The translations under genes were made by a program, and so were the position numbers. From Desulfosarcina sp. (GTDB taxonomy: Bacteria; Desulfobacterota; Desulfobacteria; Desulfobacterales; Desulfosarcinaceae), in NCBI GenBank assembly GCA_030642405.1, contig DAOWNV010000091.1:1-9132 (forward strand): a stretch of 9,132 nucleotides of DNA, written 5' to 3'. The notes beneath the pieces are model-generated. The model did no database searches. It worked only from the letters and a program-made list of their open reading frames with translations, and was not told the origin of the DNA. Positions 1-6,188 of the stretch are shown piece by piece (within the stretch, counting starts at the first letter, position 1; every line of letters starts with the position of its first letter).

Positions 1-285
1 TACAACAAGGCCATTCCCGCCGCGAAAGGAGAGGCGGAACGGACCATCAAAGCAGCCGAGGGGTATTCACTGGACCGTGTTAACCGTGCCAAGGGTGATG
101 CCGCAAGGTTCGAGGATCTGTACGGCGAATATGCCAAAGCCAAAGACGTGACCAAACGTCGGCTCTACCTGGAAGCATTGAACAAGATTTTTCCAACGAT
201 AAAGAACAAGTTCGTTATTGATGCCGATCAAAAAAACGTTCTCCCTCTTTTAAACCTTGGAAATCAAGGTGGTGAATTGAAATGA
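1..285 (+). CDS. hflK: HflK, C-terminal fragment (FtsH modulator subunit)
   Basis: This is the last 94 codons of a gene that begins left of the window, read in frame 1 and ending in TGA. HflK is a membrane-anchored SPFH/prohibitin-family protein. With HflC it forms the large cage that surrounds and modulates the FtsH AAA protease in the inner membrane. The visible part is the end of the SPFH stalk: an Ala/Glu/Lys/Arg-rich coiled segment (KGEAERTIKAAEGYSLDRVN, then AKGDAARFEDLYGEYAKA), followed by the typical KRRLYLEALNKIFPTIKNKF stretch and a short polar tail. The stop codon overlaps the hflC start as ATGA, so the two are translationally coupled, as is usual for hflKC. The assignment relies on family likeness plus the adjacent hflC. 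The N-terminal membrane anchor lies outside the window. Confidence 0.93.
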   Translation, partial: YNKAIPAAKGEAERTIKAAEGYSLDRVNRAKGDAARFEDLYGEYAKAKDVTKRRLYLEALNKIFPTIKNKFVIDADQKNVLPLLNLGNQGGELK

Positions 286-1229
286 AAACAAAACTAATTC
301 TCGCATTAACCGGTGTACTTGTTTTGATCCTGTTTATTTGTTCGTATACAGTGGATGAAACCGAACAGGTGGTGGTAACCCGCTTCGACAAGGTGAACCG
401 GACAGTGAAAGCTTCCGGACTGCATTTCAAACTTCCAGTCATCGAAAAAGCACTGGTGTTTCCCAACAACCTTCAGGAGTGGGATGGCGATCCCGGTCAA
501 ATACCCACACGGGACAAGACGTATATCTGGGTCAACACGTTTGCCCGTTGGAAAATCGTTGATCCGGTAGCTTTTTTCAAAACGGTTGGGTATCTCAACC
601 AGGCTCAGCAACGACTCGATGAAATCATCGATCCGACCGTGAGAAACTTCATCACCTCCAACCGCCTTATCGAAGCTGTTCGGAACAGCAATCGGGAACT
701 GGATACCTTTGAAGATCTTGGAGACGGCGACCCAAAAAGGGACAAAGCAAAAAAACCGATCCGGTTTTCACAGGTATTCGTCGGCAGGGATAAAATTGAT
801 ACCGGCATTTTGAATCAGGCAAAACCAAAATTGTCTCAATTTGGGATTGAGCTGGTGGATGTAAAAATCAAACGGATCAATTACGTCGAAGAGGTAAGAA
901 AATCCGTCTATGATCGTATGATTGCAGAAAGGAAACAGATTGCCCAAAAATTCAGATCAGAGGGTCGAGGAGAAGCCCAGAAGATATTGGGTGAAAAAGA
1001 GCGGGAATTGAAACGCATCGAATCGGAAGCCTATCGCACAGCACAGGAAATCAAGGGTAAGGCAGATGCTGAGTCTACGCTCCTTTATGCGGCGGCCTAT
1101 GGACTGGATCCGGAATTCTACTCTTTTATAAAAACACTGGAAGTATATGAAGCAGCGCTCTCTGAAAACAGCTCTATTATCTTATCAACGGATTCAGAGC
1201 TTTTTAAATACTTGAAAGGCTACCAATAG
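282..1229 (+). CDS. hflC: HflC, FtsH protease modulator subunit
   Basis: A 315-residue protein of normal family length and partner of HflK in the inner-membrane complex that regulates FtsH. Residues 5-22 form a single hydrophobic N-terminal anchor. It is followed by the SPFH/prohibitin domain (about 23-200), with the conserved opening DETEQVVVTRFDKV and the segment NTFARWKIVDPVAFF. Residues about 205-265 are a long charged coiled region (RMIAERKQIAQKFRSEGRGE), then the conserved end containing YAAAYGLDPEFYSFIKTLEVY. The start is supported by the ATGA overlap with hflK and by a near-consensus Shine-Dalgarno sequence, AGGTGGTGA, about 6 bases upstream. No frameshift or missing block is seen. 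HflC lacks a catalytic function of its own. The gene is followed by a strong hairpin at 1284-1312 that probably ends the transcript. Confidence 0.95.
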   Translation: MKTKLILALTGVLVLILFICSYTVDETEQVVVTRFDKVNRTVKASGLHFKLPVIEKALVFPNNLQEWDGDPGQIPTRDKTYIWVNTFARWKIVDPVAFFKTVGYLNQAQQRLDEIIDPTVRNFITSNRLIEAVRNSNRELDTFEDLGDGDPKRDKAKKPIRFSQVFVGRDKIDTGILNQAKPKLSQFGIELVDVKIKRINYVEEVRKSVYDRMIAERKQIAQKFRSEGRGEAQKILGEKERELKRIESEAYRTAQEIKGKADAESTLLYAAAYGLDPEFYSFIKTLEVYEAALSENSSIILSTDSELFKYLKGYQ

Positions 1230-1283
1230 CAAACATCAGAAAGCCCGCCGACTATTTTTACAAAAAATGCGCAATGTACAAAC

Positions 1284-1312
1284 CGCCGAACATCGGACAA
1301 CGATGTTCGGCG
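1284..1312. terminator. Hairpin between convergent hflC and the bS22-like gene
   Basis: CGCCGAACATCG (1284-1295) and CGATGTTCGGCG (1301-1312) are perfect 12-bp inverted repeats around the 5-base loop GACAA. The hairpin lies between the 3' ends of two convergent genes, where a bidirectional terminator is expected. The tracts beyond the stem are poor for both directions (TTAAAATA on plus, GGTTTGTACA on minus). It may therefore need help, or act as an mRNA 3'-end stabiliser. Confidence 0.6.
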
Positions 1313-1325
1313 TTAAAATAGGGGC

Positions 1326-1424
1326 CTATTTGCCTTTTCTTCGCTGATGGCGTGTACGTGCCAGCAACTTACGATGTTTATGTTTACGCATCTTTTTTCT
1401 TCGTTTTTTAATTACGCTGCCCAA
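1326..1424 (-). CDS. bS22/mS38-like small ribosomal protein (AURKAIP1/COX24 domain)
   Basis: A 32-codon gene, very rich in Lys, Arg and His. Its product begins M(TTG)GSVIKKRRKKMRKHKHRK and ends RTRHQRRKGK. The pattern GSVIKKRRKxM..KxHRKLL.RTRxQRRK is the signature of the AURKAIP1/COX24 family. That family includes mitochondrial small-subunit protein mS38 and mycobacterial bS22, a roughly 33-residue protein bound to 16S rRNA near the decoding centre. The whole protein matches that core. The TTG start is chosen because GSVIKK follows it directly, as in homologues, and because GGGGGGTGATC, close to the ideal Shine-Dalgarno sequence, ends 2 bases before it (about 7 bases from its GGGGG core). The gene stands alone, divergent from the HExxH gene and convergent with hflC. 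Role in the ribosome here is inferred from the family. It is short enough for automatic gene callers to miss. Confidence 0.88.
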   Translation of the reverse strand: MGSVIKKRRKKMRKHKHRKLLARTRHQRRKGK

Positions 1425-1470
1425 CAGATCACCCCCCGTTCAATTTTTTCTATTTAGATAAACTTATCCT

Positions 1471-1497
1471 TTTATATCATTTTCCTAATATTGTCCA
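1471..1497 (-). promoter_or_regulatory. Possible promoter of the bS22-like gene
   Basis: On the minus strand, TGGACA (1497-1492) resembles a -35 box and TATAAA (1476-1471) a -10 box. The spacer is 15 bases, shorter than the ideal 17. This would give a leader of about 40 bases before the TTG start at 1424. The region is AT-rich throughout, so chance matches are likely. Confidence 0.3.
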
Positions 1498-1545
1498 TCG
1501 TTTTTTGCCATTGATCCCCGAAAGAGGGTATGCTACAGCAATTTC

Positions 1546-2097
1546 ATGCAAAAAATGCTCAACCGCCCAACTTTCAATAAAGATGAGCTCGCCTTTATCA
1601 ATCACGATGTCGCTTTGGCGGAGGAGCTTGTCAGCAATTATTATAAAATGTCGGCAAGTCAGTGGCTGCACCCCAAATACGATGTTAAAACATTGATCGA
1701 CCTATCCGACAACGAAATTATCGACGGCCCCTTTGCACAAATTATCAGGTATGAAGGAAAACTACGGGGTGGGGTTCTGGGATCCAGTGCCTACGACTTT
1801 TATAAAATCTGTATTCAGGACCACGCGATCCTGGAGATACTTAAAGCCCGCCCGGAGCTGTCTCTTTCTCCCTTCGTTCTTTACGTTGTCACCCATGAAC
1901 TGGTCCACATCGTTCGGTTCAGCCGCTTCCAACAGAACTTCGATGCCAACGATTCGGAAAAGCTTGATGAAGAACGCCGAGTTCATGGCATCACCCATGT
2001 AATCTTAAACATCGTTAACGCCAATGGTATAGACGCGGTCTTTGATTTTTACAGGTCTTGGCGAACCCCTTTTGACGGCCTGAAAACCATCCCCTAA
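1546..2097 (+). CDS. Unrecognised protein with HExxH zinc-protease motif
   Basis: A 183-residue protein that I cannot assign to a named family. Its clearest feature is VVTHELVHIVRF, with HExxH at H117-E118-H121. E142 and E143 lie about 21 residues further on in DEERRVHGITH, which also has H147 and H151. HExxH followed by a Glu some 20 residues later is the layout of gluzincin-type zinc metalloproteases, where the two His and the distal Glu bind zinc and the first Glu is catalytic. Whether this protein is an active peptidase is inference. There is no signal peptide or membrane span, so it is probably cytoplasmic. The start is uncertain: ATG at 1546 has no good Shine-Dalgarno sequence (GAGGG is 17 bases away), and ATG at 1555 is an in-frame alternative. 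It ends about 110 bases before the FmdB-like gene, which has its own promoter, so it appears to be a single-gene unit. Confidence 0.85.
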   Translation: MQKMLNRPTFNKDELAFINHDVALAEELVSNYYKMSASQWLHPKYDVKTLIDLSDNEIIDGPFAQIIRYEGKLRGGVLGSSAYDFYKICIQDHAILEILKARPELSLSPFVLYVVTHELVHIVRFSRFQQNFDANDSEKLDEERRVHGITHVILNIVNANGIDAVFDFYRSWRTPFDGLKTIP

Positions 2098-2114
2098 TTT
2101 TCGCATTCCTGTTC

Positions 2115-2142
2115 TTGACAAGTAAAAAAGACGACATATATT
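2115..2142 (+). promoter_or_regulatory. Sigma70-type promoter of the FmdB-like gene
   Basis: TTGACA (2115-2120, perfect -35) and TATATT (2137-2142, 5 of 6 for -10) are separated by 16 bases. Transcription would begin near 2149, leaving a leader of about 60 bases before the ATG at 2209. This is the best-matching promoter in the window. Confidence 0.7.
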
Positions 2143-2208
2143 AGACCATCTGAAACGGTATGCATTCGGTTTTTTTAATTTTTGTACTACTTTAGAGGAG
2201 ATTTAAAC

Positions 2209-2493
2209 ATGCCGCTTTACGAGTATCTGTGTGCCGAATGCGGAGACATTGAAGAAGCGATCCAAAAATTCTCCGATCCCCCGTTGACGGTGTGCAGACA
2301 CTGCTCGGGTAAGCTAAATAAACTGATTTCACAAAGCAGTTTTCATCTAAAAGGAACCGGCTGGTACGTGACGGATTACTCCAATTCTTCAAAGCCCTCT
2401 GAAAAAAATAAAAACACGAAAGATTCTTCATCCGGTTCTGAGAAAAACAGTTCGAGTGGCAAAGAGTCAAAAGAAGCAAAGAGTGACGATTAA
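2209..2493 (+). CDS. FmdB-family zinc ribbon protein
   Basis: A 94-residue protein starting MPLYEYLCAECG, the hallmark of the FmdB/CxxC regulatory-type zinc ribbon family. The Cys pairs C8/C11 and C29/C32 form the expected four-Cys zinc site. The conserved part ends near residue 56 with KLISQSSFHLKGTGWYVTDY. The last 35 residues are a low-complexity Ser/Lys/Glu tail that is likely disordered. The family was named from a putative regulator of formamidase/amidase genes in Methylophilus, but for most members the role is unknown, so no function is claimed. The ATG at 2209 is preferred over an in-frame ATG at 2182: AGAGGAG lies 8 bases upstream of it, and the protein then begins exactly at the family's MPLYEY start. 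It has its own promoter and precedes groESL by 277 bases. Confidence 0.92.
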   Translation: MPLYEYLCAECGDIEEAIQKFSDPPLTVCRHCSGKLNKLISQSSFHLKGTGWYVTDYSNSSKPSEKNKNTKDSSSGSEKNSSSGKESKEAKSDD

Positions 2494-2499
2494 GCACTA

Positions 2500-2535
2500 T
2501 TTTCAAAGAATGGATTATCGATATTACTTTGAAAA
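2500..2535. repeat. Inverted repeat just after the FmdB-like gene
   Basis: TTTTCAAAG (2500-2508) and CTTTGAAAA (2527-2535) are perfect 9-bp inverted repeats around an 18-base spacer, starting 7 bases past the FmdB stop. It is AT-rich and followed on the plus strand by A, not T, so it is not a classic terminator. It could be a weak RNA structure or a protein-binding site upstream of groESL. A chance match in AT-rich DNA is also possible. Confidence 0.4.
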
Positions 2536-2590
2536 AAAGCCGGTCATCGAATTAAAGGCCGTCCCCCGCATAGAAAATAAGCGTCTGCTC

Positions 2591-2669
2591 TTTACAAAGT
2601 ACAACCCATGATTAAATTATTTCATCTTTCATTTCCTTAAAATAGATATCGTAAACATTACCTCATGTT
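2591..2669 (+). promoter_or_regulatory. Candidate groESL promoter region
   Basis: Two weak candidates are seen. A sigma70-like one has TTTACA (2591-2596) and TAAATT (2613-2618) with a 16-base spacer. A heat-shock sigma32-like one has CTTAAAA (2636-2642, compare CTTGAAA) and CCTCATGT (2661-2668, compare CCCCATNT). Its 18-base spacer is longer than usual. No CIRCE element (TTAGCACTC-N9-GAGTGCTAA) is present, so HrcA control at this site is not supported. Either start would leave a groES leader of about 90 to 150 bases. Confidence 0.3.
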
Positions 2670-2717
2670 GCAAACGGGTACGACAACGAACCCTTTTCAA
2701 ATAATTGATCGAATTTG

Positions 2718-2764
2718 GCATTTTTTTGACAATTAACAAACGAATTAAATGAAAAAGGAGAAGC
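2718..2764 (+). promoter_or_regulatory. Possible fourU-like thermosensor masking the groES ribosome site
   Basis: Seven T (2721-2727) can pair with AAGGAGAA (2756-2762 region) through A-U and G-U pairs. GC (2718-2719) can pair with GC (2763-2764), with A2720 bulged, giving about 9 pairs across the Shine-Dalgarno sequence AAGGAG (2755-2760). The loop is about 28 bases. U-run against AGGA is the pairing used by fourU RNA thermometers. This was drawn by eye; no folding energy was calculated. Confidence 0.3.
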
Positions 2765-2770
2765 GTAAAA

Positions 2771-3058
2771 ATGAAACTTAGACCATTGCAGGACCGTATT
2801 TTGGTGCAGCGCGTTGAAGAAGAAGCCAAAACCAAAGGTGGCATTATCATCCCTGACACTGCCAAAGAAAAACCGGCTGAAGGTGTTGTCAAATCCGTTG
2901 GAAACGGAAAAGTGGCAGATGACGGCAGCCGTATTGCGTTGGACATCAAGGTCGATGACCGGATTCTGTTCGGAAAATATTCTGGAACAGAAGTGAAGAT
3001 TGAAGGCGAAGAATACCTGATCATGCGTGAAGACGACGTGCTTGGCGTCATTGAGTAA
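2771..3058 (+). CDS. groES: GroES co-chaperonin (Cpn10)
   Basis: A 95-residue protein of standard length. GroES forms a seven-membered cap that closes the GroEL folding chamber in the cytoplasm. It shows the family start [20 protein letters not shown] and the mobile loop (about 17-33) with G23-G24-I-I-I-P28, which contacts GroEL. Near the end are [20 protein letters not shown], the usual last beta strands. The Shine-Dalgarno sequence AAGGAG (2755-2760) sits 10 bases before the ATG. groEL follows after 47 bases without a terminator, so the two form one operon. The leader carries no CIRCE element; heat-shock control may come from a sigma32-like promoter or RNA structure, both only tentative here. 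The assignment is secure. Confidence 0.98.
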   Translation: MKLRPLQDRILVQRVEEEAKTKGGIIIPDTAKEKPAEGVVKSVGNGKVADDGSRIALDIKVDDRILFGKYSGTEVKIEGEEYLIMREDDVLGVIE

Positions 3059-3102
3059 CAACTATTTTAGACCATATTCACAGTTAAATACGGAGGTTAT
3101 AA

Positions 3103-4773
<1,671 letters not shown>

Positions 4774-4805
4774 ACCCAGCCCCTACAATCATTTCCCCGT
4801 TAGTC

Positions 4806-4845
4806 AAGCCCTTGCACGGTAAATCCGCGCAAGGGCTTTTTATTT
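4806..4845 (+). terminator. Intrinsic terminator of groESL
   Basis: AAGCCCTTGC (4806-4815) pairs perfectly with GCAAGGGCTT (4829-4838). An inner CGG/CCG helix (4817-4819 with 4825-4827) leaves a 5-base loop TAAAT. A T-rich run follows directly (TTTTTATTT). It lies 32 bases past the groEL stop and has all features of a rho-independent terminator. Confidence 0.95.
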
Positions 4846-5035
4846 ATTCAACATTTTCTGAAAGTTGCCGATATTGGAATTGTATGACGGGTACAACGTT
4901 CTTGGGGATCACTTTTTTCCATATGCTTAACTCTTCGAAAAGATGATTTTTCCGATAACAAACGATCATATAGGCAATAGTAATCACAAAAAACACCATA
5001 ACCTTAATCTGGATGACCAAAAAATGAGGTGTCTG

Positions 5036-6124
5036 ATGAAAACCCGAGTGTCTTCCACCTTTCTTTCTTTTCTATCTTTTCTCATTCCTTTTTTGTTTGT
5101 ATTCCCATCGGCGGCAGCAGATACGATCGATGTGGTGAAGACCGAGACCGGATTTTACTACACCATTAAAAAAGGAGACACCCTATGGGATCTTTCGCAA
5201 CATTTTAACGACTCTCCTTGGCTGTGGCCGGAATTGTGGGAAGAAAATGACCAGATCCCCAACCCCCATTGGATTTTTCCCGGCGAACGGATCAGACTCT
5301 ATAAAAAATCAGGTGAGCAGCTTATAACGAAAAAGGGTAACTCCGAACCAGTTGCAACGCCGGCTTCCACTGTACCCACACCTGTACCCCCATCTGTATC
5401 CAAACCAACCACTAAAAAACCTGCCTCTGGGCCTTACTTCAACTTCACCGCCATTGACAGGGTTGGTTTTATTCGGAAACCTGCTGTTGATGCATTGGGG
5501 ACTATTTTTGAGGTTCAAGGCCGAAAAACGCTGATAAGCGAGGGAGATACAGTTTACATCCGCCCTGCTGACGATGTAGCAGCAGGTTCGCTCATTCCGG
5601 GAAGCCGGCACACGGTATTCAAACAGATGGCCCCCACCGATGATCGCCATGCCATAGAAACCATTGGAACGCAGCACTATATTTTAGGTATCGTTGAAGT
5701 CATAAAAAAAGAACAAGGCATGGTCATTGCCAAAATCATGAAATCATTTAGATCCATCCGCGTAAACGATCATGTAATGCCTTTTCGTCCTAGACATACC
5801 AAAATTGAACTCAGACCAAGCACCCCAGGTATCGACGGACAGATTATTGTTTCTGAGGATCACTCCACATTAGCAGGCGATTACACACTTGCCTTTATCG
5901 ACAAAGGCCTTGCGGACAACATCGAAATCGGCCAGCAGTATCGCATTTATAGAGAAAAGAAAACCACCATTGAAAACGATGAGATCACGATAAAGACACT
6001 TCCACCATTGGATTTCGGGACATTGCTTGTATTGCATACGGAAGAGACCACATCTACCGTCGTAATTACCCAAGCTACGAACCATGTTTCTGCCGGGGAG
6101 CGATTCAGGACACCGGTAAAGTAA
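5036..6124 (+). CDS. Secreted LysM-domain protein
   Basis: A 362-residue exported protein. Residues 1-28 look like a Sec signal peptide: basic KTR, a long Leu/Phe/Ser core, then PSAAA before Asp29. A single LysM module spans about 41-88 (YYTIKKGDTLWDLSQHF to FPGERIRLYK). Its middle is unusually Trp-rich (SPWLWPELWEEN, NPHW). LysM folds bind peptidoglycan, so the protein probably sits at the cell wall in the periplasm. A Pro/Thr/Ser linker (about 103-132) leads to a C-terminal domain of about 230 residues, probably beta-rich, that I do not recognise; its partner or substrate is unknown. The ATG at 5036 is chosen over upstream in-frame ATGs at 4943 and 5024. GAGGTG lies 4 bases before it, and only this start puts the signal peptide at the N-terminus. 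It follows the groEL terminator and converges on the ATPase gene. Confidence 0.88.
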   Translation: MKTRVSSTFLSFLSFLIPFLFVFPSAAADTIDVVKTETGFYYTIKKGDTLWDLSQHFNDSPWLWPELWEENDQIPNPHWIFPGERIRLYKKSGEQLITKKGNSEPVATPASTVPTPVPPSVSKPTTKKPASGPYFNFTAIDRVGFIRKPAVDALGTIFEVQGRKTLISEGDTVYIRPADDVAAGSLIPGSRHTVFKQMAPTDDRHAIETIGTQHYILGIVEVIKKEQGMVIAKIMKSFRSIRVNDHVMPFRPRHTKIELRPSTPGIDGQIIVSEDHSTLAGDYTLAFIDKGLADNIEIGQQYRIYREKKTTIENDEITIKTLPPLDFGTLLVLHTEETTSTVVITQATNHVSAGERFRTPVK

Positions 6125-6148
6125 GGATTGTTATAAGGGGGCTTTCAT

Positions 6149-6187
6149 AGATCGATCTTCAGCATTTTCTAATCAAATCGATTTTTT
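6149..6187 (+). terminator. Weak candidate terminator after the LysM gene
   Basis: AGATCGAT (6149-6156) can pair with ATCGATTT (6177-6184), including one G-U pair, around a 20-base loop. The T run 6182-6187 continues past the stem. Both arms contain the self-complementary ATCGAT. The stem is AT-rich and the loop long, so it would be a weak terminator at best. No better one is seen in this 64-base gap between convergent genes. Confidence 0.3.
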
Positions 6188-6188
6188 C

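Noticed and set aside
2182..2208. Earlier ATG at 2182 for the FmdB-like protein
   Set aside because: The Shine-Dalgarno sequence AGAGGAG and the family start MPLYEY both point to ATG 2209.
2489..2508. TTAAGCACTATTTTC as half of a CIRCE element
   Set aside because: Only a partial match to TTAGCACTC, and no GAGTGCTAA arm follows at the required 9-base spacing.
2726..2754. Perfect TTGACA at 2726-2731 as a groES -35 box
   Set aside because: No acceptable -10 box lies 16-18 bases on (ATGAAA or similar), and transcription would begin in or after the Shine-Dalgarno sequence.
4943..5035. N-terminal extension of the LysM protein from ATG at 4943
   Set aside because: The extra 31 residues are polar, His/Asn-rich and would bury the signal peptide. 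A good Shine-Dalgarno sequence sits before ATG 5036.
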